Made by a program: the position numbers and the translations under genes. The notes below the pieces were generated by a model, which searched no databases, had not been told where the DNA came from, and saw only the letters and a program-made list of their open reading frames with translations. From Candidatus Daviesbacteria bacterium (GTDB lineage: Bacteria; Patescibacteriota; Microgenomatia; Daviesbacterales; UBA10151): 50,118 nucleotides of DNA. The stretch lies in NCBI GenBank assembly GCA_016176465.1, contig JACOXD010000004.1, forward strand, positions 1 through 50,118, in the 5' to 3' direction. How positions within the stretch are numbered: the first letter of the stretch is position 1; every line of letters begins with the position of its first letter. Shown one piece after another: positions 1 to 9,107 of the stretch.

Positions 1-77
1 CTTTTTAAGTATAAAAAGCTCCATCACATTTATATCTTGACATAGATTAGATTAAATTGCAAAAATCCCTTAAAGAA

Positions 78-83
78 TATGAT
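78..83 (+). promoter_or_regulatory. possible -10 box of the phosphohexomutase gene
   Basis: TATGAT lies 17 nt upstream of the ATG at 101. A TTGACA at 37-42 is too far away to pair with it, and no good -35 sits at the ideal distance. There is no Shine-Dalgarno sequence before the ATG. Weak call. Confidence 0.25.
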
Positions 84-100
84 AAAATTGATAAACATTT

Positions 101-1501
101 ATGCCCCCGGAGAAGATTTTTAAAAGTTACGATATTCGCGGAATATACCCTAGCGAGATCAACGAAGAAAATATTATTTCCATAACAAAAGCAATTTTTA
201 AACTATTTCAAGATAAATTAGGAGAGGAAAAACAATTGAAAATTGTAGTTGGGCGCGATATGCGATTATCTTCCCCTGCTCTTTTTGAAATAGTAACTAA
301 AACGTTGGTTAATTTGGGGGCAGAGGTCATTGATATTGGTTTATCCCCCACCACTACTTTTTATTTTGCCGTTTTTGAATATGGCTATGATTGCGGAATT
401 CAAATTACAGCTTCTCATAATCCTAAAGATTACAATGGTATGAAAATGGTAATTAATTCCTCCTCAGGTTTAATTAAAATTGGCAAATCAACCGGCATGG
501 AGGATATCAAAAAATATGCCATTGATGGGGTTAACCCCCCCAAAAAAGATGGCGGAAAAATAACAGTTCATGAAGAAGTATTAAAAGATGAGGCGGAAAA
601 TGCCCTTAAGATTGCTGGCAACCCCAAGCTTAAAACTTTTAAGATCGTATCCGATGCGGCCAATGCTATGGCAGCGCTATATTTGGAGGAGTTATTTAAA
701 ATAATCCCTGGAAATTTGATAAAGATGAATTTTAATCTTGATGGAACTTTTCCAGCTCATCCAGCTGACCCGCTAGATCCAAATAATGTAGTTGATTTGC
801 AAAAAAGGGTACTCGCTGAAAATGCTGATTTAGGTATTGCTACAGATGGTGATGGGGATAGATTATTTTTTGTGGATGAGCAAGGTGAAATTGTCCCTCC
901 AACTATTATCATCAGTATTGTTTCTCAAGAACTTTTAAAAAATAATCCAGGCGAAACTATTTTAGTTGATATTAGATACCTTTTAACTCCGCAAAAAAAT
1001 GTTGAGGAATCGGGAGGGAAACTATCAATTACAAAAGTAGGTCATGCATTTATCACTGAAAAAATGTATGAAACCGGGGCGATTTTTGCCGGCGAATCCT
1101 CTGCTCATTATTTCTTTAAAGCAACAGGGAATGGTGAGTCACAACTTCCAGTGGTTTTATCCGTATTAAAAAAGTTGACAGAAACTGATAAAAAACTATC
1201 GGAGGTGCGCGAGGAGCTAAAAAGAAGTTACGAATCAGGAGAAATTAATTTTAGAGTCAAAAATGCTTCAGAGATTATGGAAAAATGTAAAGATGAATTT
1301 AATGATGGAGAAATTTCAACTCTTGATGGAGTAGCAATTAGCTTTCCGACATGGAGATTTTCTCTTCGAACATCTAATACTGAACCTCTTTTGCGGTTAA
1401 ATCTGGAAGCACTGGATGAAAATACTATGCGGGAGAATAAAGAAAAAATATTAGGACTAATTGAGCAGCTTGCTGTTAAGGAAGAGGGTTCATCCCATTA
1501 A
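101..1501 (+). CDS. manB: phosphomannomutase/phosphoglucomutase
   Basis: Alpha-D-phosphohexomutase of 466 residues, which interconverts hexose 1- and 6-phosphates for nucleotide-sugar and envelope glycan synthesis in the cytoplasm. Visible motifs are the N-terminal KSYDIRGIYP, the phosphoserine loop TASHNP with catalytic Ser105, the metal loop DGDGDR near 248-253, the sugar-binding loop GESSAHYFF near 331 (GEMSGHYFF is more usual), and the C-terminal phosphate site RTSNTEPLLRL near 425. Length is normal for the bacterial PMM/PGM family. Substrate (mannose or glucose) cannot be fixed from sequence. It is the only + strand gene here, converges on the neighbouring operon and ends at a shared terminator. 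Confidence 0.93.
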   Translation: MPPEKIFKSYDIRGIYPSEINEENIISITKAIFKLFQDKLGEEKQLKIVVGRDMRLSSPALFEIVTKTLVNLGAEVIDIGLSPTTTFYFAVFEYGYDCGIQITASHNPKDYNGMKMVINSSSGLIKIGKSTGMEDIKKYAIDGVNPPKKDGGKITVHEEVLKDEAENALKIAGNPKLKTFKIVSDAANAMAALYLEELFKIIPGNLIKMNFNLDGTFPAHPADPLDPNNVVDLQKRVLAENADLGIATDGDGDRLFFVDEQGEIVPPTIIISIVSQELLKNNPGETILVDIRYLLTPQKNVEESGGKLSITKVGHAFITEKMYETGAIFAGESSAHYFFKATGNGESQLPVVLSVLKKLTETDKKLSEVREELKRSYESGEINFRVKNASEIMEKCKDEFNDGEISTLDGVAISFPTWRFSLRTSNTEPLLRLNLEALDENTMRENKEKILGLIEQLAVKEEGSSH

Positions 1502-1532
1502 AAAACGAGGCCTATTGCTAGGCCCCGTTTTA
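1502..1532. terminator. bidirectional intrinsic terminator
   Basis: Arms AAAACGAGGCCT and AGGCCCCGTTTT pair with one mismatch around a 6-nt loop. The A and T tracts at the two ends let it stop transcription from both sides, ending the + strand mutase gene and the - strand operon that converge here. Confidence 0.8.
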
Positions 1533-1536
1533 AGAA

Positions 1537-1938
1537 TTAACTAACTGTAGTGCTTTCTTTATTTCCCATCATTCCAGCCCAAAAAGCCCAAACAGCAACT
1601 ACAAGATGTAATATATTATCAGATGGATTTTCCAAATTAGTTACCCCTAAATTAGGAGTACTTGATCCCGCATTTAAAAACCCAAAAACTGCTGCCAGTG
1701 CTGCAACAACCCCAACAAGTAAAACTAAATACCTTATCATTGCTGCATCTTTAAGCATATAATACGCACCTAAAGCAACAGCTCCTAAAATTAAATGTGC
1801 CCAATTTTCTGTTGAATCAAGCCAAAAGAAATCACCAAGCATACTATTTTCAGGAGTCGGTCCCAAAACAAACGTACCTAAAACACCAAGGGCAACAAGG
1901 ATAATACCGCCATAAAGCAAAAATTGTTTTGGAGTCAC
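1537..1938 (-). CDS. small four-helix membrane protein
   Basis: Protein of 133 residues with about four hydrophobic segments (near 8-26, 43-61, 68-88 and 108-124) joined by short polar loops, so an integral membrane protein. The layout resembles DUF4383-like four-helix proteins, but I do not recognise the family firmly. The start is GTG at 1938, preceded by a G-rich stretch (GGGGGTGAGAAA) that can act as ribosome binding site. It is the last gene of the ribosomal block, 98 bp after rpsI, and runs into the bidirectional terminator. A palindromic repeat lies just upstream. Function unknown. Confidence 0.7.
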   Translation of the reverse strand: MTPKQFLLYGGIILVALGVLGTFVLGPTPENSMLGDFFWLDSTENWAHLILGAVALGAYYMLKDAAMIRYLVLLVGVVAALAAVFGFLNAGSSTPNLGVTNLENPSDNILHLVVAVWAFWAGMMGNKESTTVS

Positions 1939-1955
1939 TTTCTCACCCCCTCTCG

Positions 1956-1981
1956 CCCTCCGAAGTTTTAACGTAGGAGGG
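1956..1981. repeat. palindromic repeat CCCTCCGAAG...GTAGGAGGG
   Basis: Imperfect inverted repeat with 6-bp GC arms (CCCTCC/GGAGGG) around a 14-nt centre, in the rpsI to membrane-protein gap. It resembles the elements at 18659-18686 and 12802-12832 in its CTTCG/GGAGG ends, suggesting one dispersed REP-like family. Confidence 0.5.
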
Positions 1982-2036
1982 TTTATTTATCTAAAATGTA
2001 GTATATGAAAAGTTTTTCAGCAAGAGGGAAAAAATT

Positions 2037-2462
2037 CTAACGTTTGGGAGATTGTTTTTTGGCTCTTGCTTTATGAGCTAGACCGTATTTGCGTCTTTCT
2101 TTTACCCTTGGATCTCTTGTGAGTAATTTAGCTTTCTTTAATGGGCTGTGGAATGTTTCTTTATTAATTTGATCAAGTGCTCTTGCTAAACCATGAACAA
2201 TCGCACCAAGTTGAGAAATAACACCTCCGCCTTCCACTTTAACTGTGGCAGTATATTGACCTAGACTGCCGGTGACTTCAAAAGGTTTCTGGTAGAATTT
2301 TTGAAAAACCACGCCCTTAAAATATTCGGAAATTGGCTTACCGTTAACAATCATTTGTCCTACCCCTTTGAATATTCGCACTCTTGCAACTGCTTCTTTT
2401 CTTCTACCAATTGCATGAGTGAATTTTGAATTATTTTTTTCTGATTTTTGAGTATCTGCCAT
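2037..2462 (-). CDS. rpsI: 30S ribosomal protein S9
   Basis: S9, 141 residues, binds the 16S rRNA 3' domain and reaches the P site with its basic C-terminal tail. Family hallmarks are AIGRRKEAVARVRIFKGVG near 17-36, GLARAL near 95, and the end RKYGLAHKARAKKQSPKR finishing in the expected Lys-Arg. It starts 1 bp after rplM stops, giving the usual rplM-rpsI pair. A short polar N-terminus (MADTQKSEKNNS) precedes the core. Confidence 0.97.
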   Translation of the reverse strand: MADTQKSEKNNSKFTHAIGRRKEAVARVRIFKGVGQMIVNGKPISEYFKGVVFQKFYQKPFEVTGSLGQYTATVKVEGGGVISQLGAIVHGLARALDQINKETFHSPLKKAKLLTRDPRVKERRKYGLAHKARAKKQSPKR

Positions 2463-2463
2463 A

Positions 2464-2880
2464 TTAGTTTCCTAACTGTTTTTGAAAATTATGATTTTCA
2501 TCCTTAAAGACAAAAAGTTTTTTTAACATTGTTTTTCCAATTTTGGTTTTGGGTAACATCCCAGCAATTGCATGTCTTAAGATTTTCTCAGGCTTAGTTT
2601 CAATTAATTTATCATAGGTTTCCACCCTTAAACCACTTGGATATCCTGAATGTCTAACATATTTTTTTTGAGTAGCCTTTTTTCCACTGACTTCAATTTT
2701 GGCAGCATTAGTAATAACTACATAATCCCCAACATCCAAATAGGGTACAAAGGAAGCTTTATTTTTTCCCATTAATAATCTGGCAACTTCTGTTGCTAAC
2801 CTCCCTAAAATTTTTCCTTTAGCATCTATTAGGTGCCAAGATCTTTTAATATCTTTAGCTGATAACCTATTTGTTCCCAT
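2464..2880 (-). CDS. rplM: 50S ribosomal protein L13
   Basis: L13, 138 residues, an early-assembly protein of the large subunit. Visible motifs are the N-terminal RSWHLIDAKGKILGRLATEV, the central DVGDYVVITNAAKIEVSGKK, and YVRHSGYPSGLRV followed by AIAGMLPKTKIGK. The length is that of the bacterial family. It begins 2 bp after rplQ and is followed by rpsI, so the alpha operon and the L13-S9 pair are fused into one transcription unit. Confidence 0.97.
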   Translation of the reverse strand: MGTNRLSAKDIKRSWHLIDAKGKILGRLATEVARLLMGKNKASFVPYLDVGDYVVITNAAKIEVSGKKATQKKYVRHSGYPSGLRVETYDKLIETKPEKILRHAIAGMLPKTKIGKTMLKKLFVFKDENHNFQKQLGN

Positions 2881-2882
2881 GA

Positions 2883-3296
2883 TTACTTAGCTTCCTTTTT
2901 AGCTTTATTCTTAACAACTTTTGCATCCTTAATTTTAACAGCCACACTATCCTTGACTAAACTAATTTGTACCATCATTGCCCCATCTCCTTTTCTGACT
3001 CCTAGTTTTACTGTTGATGTATAACCGGAAATTCGGGTTTTAAAGCGGGGTGCGATTTCATTAATTAATTTTTTAGCTGTTAACTTATCAGAGAGAAATT
3101 GATTAACTAATCTTTTAGTTTTGGGATTTTTTGCCTGATTAATAACTTTATCCACCAAACCTTTAATTGCTTTTGCTTTAGCTTCTGTAGTTTGAATTAC
3201 TTCCTTTAAAAAAAGGGACCGCACTAAATTTTTAAATAGTGCTTCTCGCTCGTTTCTGTTTCTTCCCAAGCGTTTACCATAAATTCTATGCTTCAC
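2883..3296 (-). CDS. rplQ: 50S ribosomal protein L17
   Basis: L17, 137 residues, sits at the base of the large subunit near the exit tunnel. It shows the family start MKHRIYGKRLGRNRNEREAL followed by LVRSLFLKEVIQTTEAKAKA, and a Lys-rich C-terminus. It overlaps the 3' end of rpoA by 11 bp, so the two are likely translationally coupled, in the usual rpsD-rpoA-rplQ order. Confidence 0.97.
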   Translation of the reverse strand: MKHRIYGKRLGRNRNEREALFKNLVRSLFLKEVIQTTEAKAKAIKGLVDKVINQAKNPKTKRLVNQFLSDKLTAKKLINEIAPRFKTRISGYTSTVKLGVRKGDGAMMVQISLVKDSVAVKIKDAKVVKNKAKKEAK

Positions 3297-4197
3297 TTAA
3301 ACCAAGTCCCCTTTCTGCCAACTTTTCTTGAATTAAACTCAAAGATTTTGTTCCCAAATTTTTTGCCTTCATTAATTGAGGACGAGAAACAGAGATTAAT
3401 TTTCCAATACTATCTACCTCAATTGCCTTTAGGGCGTTGCTGATTCGAACAGGTAAATCTAGCTCTTCAACAGATGCTTTTAATACTTCATCTGATATGG
3501 AAGATACTGGCGCTTCGACTTGTTCCTCTAGAGTAGGATTATAGATTTGTCTAAAATGTTCTGATAAAATCTCTGATGCCTTTTTTACTGCATCGGCTGG
3601 TGTAATAGTTCCATCAGTTGTAACTTCTAAATTTAGCTTATCAAAATCTGTTTTTCTTCCCACCCTAGTTTGATCTACAGTGTAATTTACAGATAATACG
3701 GGAGTAAAAATTGCATCAATTGGCATAACTCCAATCTCAACAGTTTTGCGCTCCTCGGATGGCATATAACCCACTCCCGACTCAGCAGTCATTTCAATAT
3801 GAAACTTCACTTTAGGGTCGGTTAATGTTGCTATATGTTGCGCTGGGTTAATAATTTCTCCCATCCCCAAAGTATTTATATCTCCCGCCTTAACTTCTCC
3901 TTTTTCGTTTTTATCCAAAGTAAGCCTGATTGGTTTATCTCCGGAAATTCGAAGTCTTACCTTTTTTAAATTTAAAATTATTTCAATTACATCCTCAACT
4001 ACCCCTGGGATAGTAGAAAACTGATGAGATACTCCGGAAATTTTAACAGTTGTAATAGCTGCCCCTGGCAGAGAGGTTAACATACAACGTCTTAAGCTAT
4101 TCCCTAAAGTATGACCATAACCCGCATCAAGTGGCTCAAGGGAAACTAGCGCACTACTACCTTCTTCTTTTTCAATATTTAATTTAAATTTAACCAT
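3286..4197 (-). CDS. rpoA: RNA polymerase subunit alpha
   Basis: Alpha subunit, 303 residues, whose dimer nucleates polymerase assembly. The N-terminal domain shows GYGHTLGNSLRRCMLTSLPG near 27-46, and GVVEDVIEIILNLK follows at about 65-78. The C-terminal domain keeps its helix-hairpin-helix region (LDLPVRISNALKAIEVDSIG near 242, then LGTKSLSLIQEKL near 282) that binds UP-element DNA and activators. The interdomain linker is short, making the protein slightly smaller than the roughly 315-330 residue norm. Confidence 0.97.
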   Translation of the reverse strand: MVKFKLNIEKEEGSSALVSLEPLDAGYGHTLGNSLRRCMLTSLPGAAITTVKISGVSHQFSTIPGVVEDVIEIILNLKKVRLRISGDKPIRLTLDKNEKGEVKAGDINTLGMGEIINPAQHIATLTDPKVKFHIEMTAESGVGYMPSEERKTVEIGVMPIDAIFTPVLSVNYTVDQTRVGRKTDFDKLNLEVTTDGTITPADAVKKASEILSEHFRQIYNPTLEEQVEAPVSSISDEVLKASVEELDLPVRISNALKAIEVDSIGKLISVSRPQLMKAKNLGTKSLSLIQEKLAERGLGLSEA

Positions 4198-4201
4198 AAG
4201 T

Positions 4202-4804
4202 TTACCTACTATAAAATTCTACAATTAACTGTTCGTTGATTATTTGTTCCATTTCCTCTCTGTTTGGGACCCTTAAAACCTTGCCTACTGTGGCTTTTCT
4301 TTCAAGCCATTCCGGCAAGGTTGAACTAGCTTCCAAATTCTTTTTAACCTGAGTATTATCCACGAATTTGGGTGAAATTGCAACAACATGGTCTACTTTA
4401 ACCCTAAATGAGGGGATATTATTTTTTTTACCATCAACGTTAATGTGACCATGCCCAACTATTTGTCGGGCTTCCATACGCGAACTGGCAAAACCTAACC
4501 TATATACTACATTATCTAATCGCAACTCTAAAAGTTCAAGTAATTTAAGTCCTGTTGCACCTCTGGTTTTAGCAGCAAGGTCAAAGAGATTTTTAAATTG
4601 CCTCTCAGATAAACCAAAAAGTCTTTTAGCTTTTTGTTTTTCCCTAAGCTGCATTCCATATTCGGAAAATCTTTTTCTAAATTTGATACCTCTCATTCCT
4701 GGAGGGTTTGCACCTTTTCGCTCAATAGACTTAGCATCTTTAGCAAATAATGCTACCCCTTCTCTTCTACTTAATCTTCTTTTAGGTCCAGTATAACGAG
4801 ACAT
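4202..4804 (-). CDS. rpsD: 30S ribosomal protein S4
   Basis: S4, 200 residues, a primary 16S-binding protein that nucleates the 30S body. It starts MSRYTGPKRRLSRREG and carries the S4 RNA-binding motif near 90-150 (LELRLDNVVYRLGFASSRME, then ARQIVGHGHINVDGKK). No zinc-binding cysteines are present, so it is the Cys-free form. The start overlaps the rpsK stop by one base (TAATG), and rpoA follows after 4 bp. Confidence 0.97.
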   Translation of the reverse strand: MSRYTGPKRRLSRREGVALFAKDAKSIERKGANPPGMRGIKFRKRFSEYGMQLREKQKAKRLFGLSERQFKNLFDLAAKTRGATGLKLLELLELRLDNVVYRLGFASSRMEARQIVGHGHINVDGKKNNIPSFRVKVDHVVAISPKFVDNTQVKKNLEASSTLPEWLERKATVGKVLRVPNREEMEQIINEQLIVEFYSR

Positions 4805-5196
4805 TAGACTCTTCTCCTTTTTTTAGCTCTTGGGCCATTATGTGGCATGGGTGTAACATCTGCAATCATAGTTATATTCATTCCGGCATTTTTTAACGCT
4901 CTAATTGCAGCATCTCTGCCGGATCCAGGGCCTTTGATAAAAACTTCAACTGAGTTCATTCCATAACCTTTAGCTTTTTGGGCAACACCTTCAACTGCTG
5001 TAATCGCTGCAAAAGGAGTGGCTTTTCTGGCGCCTTTAAAACCTGATGCACCTGAGGAACCCCAAGCAAGAGTATTTCCACTACCATCTGTTAAAGTGAC
5101 TAAAGTGTTGTTAAAAGTGGCGGTAACATATACTCTGCCCGCACTAAAACTTTTGGGAGCAGCTACTTTTTTTTTAATAGTAGTTTTTTTAGCCAT
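4804..5196 (-). CDS. rpsK: 30S ribosomal protein S11
   Basis: S11, 130 residues, part of the 30S platform near the E-site mRNA path. It shows GRVYVTATFNNTLVTLTDGS near 20, GFKGARKATPFAA near 52 and the conserved C-terminus DVTPMPHNGPRAKKRRRV. The N-terminus is Lys-rich. It lies 2 bp after rpsM and overlaps rpsD by one base. Confidence 0.97.
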   Translation of the reverse strand: MAKKTTIKKKVAAPKSFSAGRVYVTATFNNTLVTLTDGSGNTLAWGSSGASGFKGARKATPFAAITAVEGVAQKAKGYGMNSVEVFIKGPGSGRDAAIRALKNAGMNITMIADVTPMPHNGPRAKKRRRV

Positions 5197-5198
5197 AA

Positions 5199-5606
5199 TT
5201 ATTGTTTTGGTGCCTCAGCTGGTGCTTTTGTAGCCACCACTTCCTTTCTGATTGTTCCAACTGTCTTTCGCTTACCTCTTCTTGTTCTAGCATTAGACCT
5301 GGTTCGCTGGCCTCTTGTAGGTAAACCTTTTCTATGCCTTGAACCTCTATAACTGCCAATGTCTTCCAATCTTTTAATATTTTCCTCAACCTCCCTTTCT
5401 AAGTCTCCCTCTACTTTAAATTTTTCTAAAGCTTTTTGGATCCTATTAATTTCTTCCTCAGTCAAATCCTTCATTCTTTTAGCTCCATCAATTTTGGCAT
5501 CTTCCAAAAGTAATCTCACATTAGATCTACCTATTCCATACAAATAGGTTAAACCTATATCTGCTCTTTTTTCATTTGGTAAATCAACTCCGGCTATTCT
5601 TGGCAT
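5199..5606 (-). CDS. rpsM: 30S ribosomal protein S13
   Basis: S13, 135 residues, in the 30S head where it contacts P-site tRNA and bridges to L5. Motifs are [20 protein letters not shown], then [17 protein letters not shown], and the basic stretch [20 protein letters not shown] with [12 protein letters not shown]. The C-terminal tail runs about 15 residues beyond the core ([13 protein letters not shown]). It starts 4 bp after rpmJ ends. Confidence 0.97.
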   Translation of the reverse strand: MPRIAGVDLPNEKRADIGLTYLYGIGRSNVRLLLEDAKIDGAKRMKDLTEEEINRIQKALEKFKVEGDLEREVEENIKRLEDIGSYRGSRHRKGLPTRGQRTRSNARTRRGKRKTVGTIRKEVVATKAPAEAPKQ

Positions 5607-5610
5607 AAAG

Positions 5611-5727
5611 CTATCCTTGTCTTTGTTTGTGTTTTGGATCTCTGGGACAGATCACAAATAAAATCCCCTCTCTTTTTACTATTTTGCAAAATTTGCACCT
5701 TACTTTAATGCTTGATTGTACTCTCAT
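5611..5727 (-). CDS. rpmJ: 50S ribosomal protein L36
   Basis: A 38-residue protein read directly from the gap between infA and rpsM. It starts [20 protein letters not shown] and ends [14 protein letters not shown]. The zinc ligands of L36 are intact: Cys11, Cys14, Cys27 and a His near position 33. Length and neighbours (infA, rpmJ, rpsM) are as expected. L36 packs against 23S rRNA near the base of the L7/L12 stalk. Confidence 0.95.
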   Translation of the reverse strand: MRVQSSIKVRCKFCKIVKREGILFVICPRDPKHKQRQG

Positions 5728-5735
5728 AATTTAAA

Positions 5736-5975
5736 TTACTTAATTCTAAATGTAATCCTTCCTTTATCTAAATCATATTTAGGACTCATCTCAATTTTTA
5801 CTCTATCTCCTGCTAATAATTTAATATAATGCATCCTCATCTTGCCTGAGATATGACATAAAATCACTCTACCTATAAGCTGGGGCAGATCATCAGCTCT
5901 GTCTATAATTACTCTAAAAAGAGTATTGGGTAAAACTTCCTGGATCTTACCTTCTACTTCTATGGTCTCGGGCAT
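5736..5975 (-). CDS. infA: translation initiation factor IF-1
   Basis: IF-1, 79 residues, an OB-fold protein that binds the 30S A site during initiation. The sequence begins [20 protein letters not shown] and continues with [20 protein letters not shown] and a [10 protein letters not shown] end, matching the family (bacterial form MAKEDVIEVEGTV...). A 12-residue loop ([12 protein letters not shown]) replaces the shorter turn common elsewhere. A possible promoter lies about 60 bp upstream, so infA-rpmJ-rpsM onward may have its own start besides read-through from map. Confidence 0.95.
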   Translation of the reverse strand: MPETIEVEGKIQEVLPNTLFRVIIDRADDLPQLIGRVILCHISGKMRMHYIKLLAGDRVKIEMSPKYDLDKGRITFRIK

Positions 5976-6036
5976 AAATATTTTTTGACAAATAATAAAT
6001 CTGGCCCCTTTAAACAGGCCAAACTATAGTCTACGA

Positions 6037-6065
6037 ATTTTATCAAAAATACCCTAACTTTACAA
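6037..6065 (-). promoter_or_regulatory. possible promoter for infA
   Basis: TTGTAA and TAAAAT are 17 bp apart on the - strand in the 100-bp map-infA gap, pointing at infA. A weak GGCC-arm hairpin (about 6003-6022) lies between it and the start codon. Confidence 0.4.
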
Positions 6066-6075
6066 CCCATAGAGT

Positions 6076-6855
6076 TTAAACTTTTCTCCAATCAGTTAAA
6101 ACTTCAGCTTTCTCTTTACCAACAACCACTGTCATCTCAAATAATCCACCGAGTGAACCATCAGCACTGCAGTAAGTCCATTTATCATCGCTTAAAACAA
6201 CATTAGGAGTGCCTTCTGTATAAATTACCTCAATCGCTAGAGTCATTCCCGCTTGCAGTATTAACCCTGTCCCAGCTATTCCAAATCCAGGTACCTCAGG
6301 ATCTTCATGTAATTTTTTGCCAATACCATGACCGACTAAAGTCCTAACAATATGGTAGCCTTCATTTTCTACTTTAGTTTGGATAGCATTTGAGATGTCC
6401 CCAATTGTGTTTCCATCTATTGCTTGTTTTATCCCCAACCATAAAGCTTCCTCTCCTACTTTTAAAAAATTACTCGCAGAGAAGCTTTGCTTATTTTTGT
6501 TTTTCTCCCCTTCTCCTCCAACAATTACACTCCATGCAACATCTGTATGCCAACCATGTAAAGACACTGCTAAATCAATACTTAGCAAATCTCCCTTAAC
6601 TAATTTTCTATCTGTTGGTATCCCATGAACTACTTGTTCATTAACTGTAATACAGGTTGCCCACTTATACCCAGAAACTGTTTTATAAGATAAATCTCCA
6701 CCTAAGCTATAAATTTTATCTGTCACCAATTTATCTATTTCTAAACCAGAAGCACCTTCTTTAGTATAATCTAGTGCTATTTTCAAAGCAGCTGCCGCAA
6801 TTTTGCCTGATTGTCTCATTAAGTTTAGTTCTATATCAGTTCTACTATGGACCAT
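6076..6855 (-). CDS. map: methionine aminopeptidase, type I
   Basis: Removes the initiator Met from nascent proteins. 259 residues. The five dinuclear-metal ligands are visible: Asp94 (SIDLAV), Asp105 (HTDVA), His176 (VGHGIG), Glu209 (LAIEV) and Glu240 (GLFEM), with the substrate-contact His78 in VVHGIP. Between Asp105 and His176 there is an extra loop, GEGEKNKNKQSFSASNF (about 114-130), where most relatives have a short turn. Part of that loop is a repeat also found at the start of rplO. The start overlaps the adk stop by one base (TAATG). Confidence 0.96.
   Translation of the reverse strand: MVHSRTDIELNLMRQSGKIAAAALKIALDYTKEGASGLEIDKLVTDKIYSLGGDLSYKTVSGYKWATCITVNEQVVHGIPTDRKLVKGDLLSIDLAVSLHGWHTDVAWSVIVGGEGEKNKNKQSFSASNFLKVGEEALWLGIKQAIDGNTIGDISNAIQTKVENEGYHIVRTLVGHGIGKKLHEDPEVPGFGIAGTGLILQAGMTLAIEVIYTEGTPNVVLSDDKWTYCSADGSLGGLFEMTVVVGKEKAEVLTDWRKV
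6478..6493. repeat. AAGCAAAGCTTCTCT repeat inside map
   Basis: The 24 bp around this core match 9108-9123 (rpsE/rplO junction) with three differences. Both copies are read in the same frame on the - strand, giving Lys-Gln-Ser-Phe-Ser. The core contains the small palindrome AAGCaaaGCTT. Confidence 0.5.
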
Positions 6856-7382
6856 TATTTAAGGTAACTTAAAATCTCCTGATGCACTTTCTCTACTTCT
6901 TGTTCCCCATTAATATAATGAACCGGAATTTTACCTTTATAAAAATCAACTAACTCTATTATTTTTTCCCCTTGAGTTTGATGTCTAAAATCTATCAATT
7001 CTTCCCTATCATCCTCTCTTCCCCGAGCCAGTAGTCTCTCTTTAGCTCGATCAGGGGAGATGTTAAGAAAAAAAATCACATCTAAGTTTGGATCAAAATA
7101 ATCTATTTGGACTAGATGCCGAGGATAAGAATCTGATACAAAGCCATTTTTTGCATCATCTTGTGATAATCTCTCTTTAATCAAATTTGCAACAATTGCA
7201 TCATCAACCATTAGCCCTTTATCTAAGCTCTCTTTAACTTCTCTACCTTTAGGGGTATCTTTTTTAGCAATCTCCCTTAATACATCTCCTGTTCTAAGAA
7301 AACATAAATTTAGCTTATCAGCAAGGAGTTTTGCTTGAGTACTCTTTCCACTTCCCATCAACCCAGTAACTAAAATGTTCAC
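6855..7382 (-). CDS. adk: adenylate kinase, short form
   Basis: Nucleoside monophosphate kinase, 175 residues. The P-loop is GLMGSGKST at 7-15, differing from the usual GxPGxGKGT. The NMP-binding segment LRTGDVLRE follows near 30, DSYPRH replaces the common DGFPR near 85, and [12 protein letters not shown] near 117 is a short LID. The zinc-type LID insert is missing, so it is the short form like eukaryotic AK1. Its position between secY and map supports adk over other NMP kinases. It starts with GTG, overlapping the secY TGA stop (GTGA). Confidence 0.88.
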   Translation of the reverse strand: MNILVTGLMGSGKSTQAKLLADKLNLCFLRTGDVLREIAKKDTPKGREVKESLDKGLMVDDAIVANLIKERLSQDDAKNGFVSDSYPRHLVQIDYFDPNLDVIFFLNISPDRAKERLLARGREDDREELIDFRHQTQGEKIIELVDFYKGKIPVHYINGEQEVEKVHQEILSYLK

Positions 7383-8668
7383 CGCCTTAGAAAGCCCTCG
7401 TAGTTTCTCTCAATTAATTTAGACTCAAATTGTTTGGCTGTATCTAAAATAACTGAAACTATAATTAGAAGTGAGGTTCCACCAATCACCAAAGTTGTAA
7501 CCCCTGTTATTTGTGAAGCGATATTTGGAACAATGGCAATTAATCCTAAAAATATTGCACCTGCTAAGGTAATTCTAACCAAAATATAATTTAAATAATT
7601 GGCTGTTGCAGTTCCCGGTCTAATACCTGGAACAAATCCACCATATTTTTTAACTTCATCGGCAATTTTAGTTGGATTAAAAATAACCGCTGTATAAAAA
7701 TAAGTAAAACCTATTACTAAAAGAAAATAAACAATGTTATAAAGGTAAGAGTTAGTATTAAAATTTGTAAGCAAAAAAGTTCCAATTGAGCGAAGAAGGG
7801 GTGCTTGATTTTGGGATAAAAATTGACCCCCGAAAGAAGGAAGCAGAACGAGCGACACTGCAAAAATTATTGGAATAACTCCTGCTTGATTCACCCGTAA
7901 GGGTAAGTAAGTTTGGGATGTAGCTACTTGACGATTAGAGGAATATCTCCTGGCATATTGGACTAAAATTTGTCTTCGTCCTTCGTTAACAAAAACAACT
8001 CCGGCAATAATTATTAATGAAACAATTGCAAAAACCACTAGATTAATTAATTGTTGCTGATCCAAAACCGAAAAAGTTTTCATTAAAGCAACTGGTGCTT
8101 GGACAGCAATTCCCACAAAAATTAGTAGCGAAATCCCGTTGCCAATTCCATAATTTGAGATTAACTCCCCCAACCACATCAAAAATATTGTCCCCGCGCT
8201 CATGCTTACAATTATTGTTAAAATCTCAATTGGTGTAAAAGCAGTCACTAAACCTTGATTTCGAAGTAGAGTATACATTGCAATTGATTGAATTAACGCT
8301 AAAGGAACCGTTAAGTACCTGGTGTATTGGTTGATTTGTTGTCTGCCTTGTTCCCCTTCTTTAGATAAAGCTTCAAGCTTTGGAAAAACCATTGTTAGAA
8401 GCTGCATTATAATTGAGGCATTAATATAGGGGTTTAACCCTAGAGAGATTACCGAAAAATTAGCTAAAGTTCCACCCGAAAATATATCGAGTAACCCAAG
8501 AAGTTGCGAGCTTTCAAATAAAGACCGTAGACCAGATAAATTAACTCCTCCTGATGGAATATGAGCTGCTATTCTAAAAATAACCATTATTAAAAAAGTG
8601 ATGAGGATTTTTTTACGAAGTTCAGGAATCTTAAAGGCGTTAACAAAAGGACGATAAATGCTATCCAA
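7379..8668 (-). CDS. secY: preprotein translocase subunit SecY
   Basis: Channel subunit of the Sec translocon, about 429 residues with ten hydrophobic helices. Motifs include [14 protein letters not shown] (plug region after helix 1), [17 protein letters not shown] (helix 2) and [17 protein letters not shown] near 350. I place the start at TTG 8668 because GGGAGG lies 5 nt before it. An upstream in-frame TTG at 8689, inside the end of rplO, has no such site. The gene ends with TGA overlapping adk, showing that TGA is a stop in this genome. Confidence 0.95.
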   Translation of the reverse strand: MDSIYRPFVNAFKIPELRKKILITFLIMVIFRIAAHIPSGGVNLSGLRSLFESSQLLGLLDIFSGGTLANFSVISLGLNPYINASIIMQLLTMVFPKLEALSKEGEQGRQQINQYTRYLTVPLALIQSIAMYTLLRNQGLVTAFTPIEILTIIVSMSAGTIFLMWLGELISNYGIGNGISLLIFVGIAVQAPVALMKTFSVLDQQQLINLVVFAIVSLIIIAGVVFVNEGRRQILVQYARRYSSNRQVATSQTYLPLRVNQAGVIPIIFAVSLVLLPSFGGQFLSQNQAPLLRSIGTFLLTNFNTNSYLYNIVYFLLVIGFTYFYTAVIFNPTKIADEVKKYGGFVPGIRPGTATANYLNYILVRITLAGAIFLGLIAIVPNIASQITGVTTLVIGGTSLLIIVSVILDTAKQFESKLIERNYEGFLRR

Positions 8669-9107
8669 GTTTACCTCCCGCTTTTTCAATTTTTTTCAAA
8701 GCAGATTTGGAAATTGGTACTCCAATAATTAAAGCAGTTTTAATTTCTCCAATATTTAAAATTTTAACCCCTTTTTTATTTATTTCTTTTTCTGAAATCA
8801 AATCCGCTTCCACTAAACTGGCTGCATTTACATTGCTACCTCTTTTAAAAGTATTAAGTTGATCTAGCGTTAAAGTTACCGGTTTAGGAGATACTGGTTT
8901 ATTTCTTCCTGCTCCTCTTAAAAATGGTATCTTTTTATATAATTGAATTCCACCACCACTAAAGTCCATAGAAATAGATCCTCTGGCTTTTTGACCCTTT
9001 GTTCCTCTTCCTCCGGTTTTTCCTTTCCCGGAACCCAAACCTCTTCCCAATCTTTTTTTAGGCCTCTTTGTAGTTTTTAATAAATTACTAAGTGTTAGTT
9101 TACTCAT
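8661..9107 (-). CDS. rplO: 50S ribosomal protein L15
   Basis: L15, 148 residues from the ATG at 9107, an rRNA-binding scaffold protein of the large subunit. It shows the expected [10 protein letters not shown] start, then [20 protein letters not shown] and [23 protein letters not shown] at 9128 would add seven residues (MAKQSFS) drawn from a repeat, so I prefer 9107. rpmD (L30), which usually lies between rpsE and rplO, is absent, as in CPR bacteria. The 3' end overlaps secY by 8 bp. Confidence 0.96.
   Translation of the reverse strand: MSKLTLSNLLKTTKRPKKRLGRGLGSGKGKTGGRGTKGQKARGSISMDFSGGGIQLYKKIPFLRGAGRNKPVSPKPVTLTLDQLNTFKRGSNVNAASLVEADLISEKEINKKGVKILNIGEIKTALIIGVPISKSALKKIEKAGGKLG

Noticed and set aside
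8661-8689. secY start at TTG 8689
   Set aside because: It lies inside rplO without a ribosome binding site, while TTG 8668 has GGGAGG 5 nt upstream.
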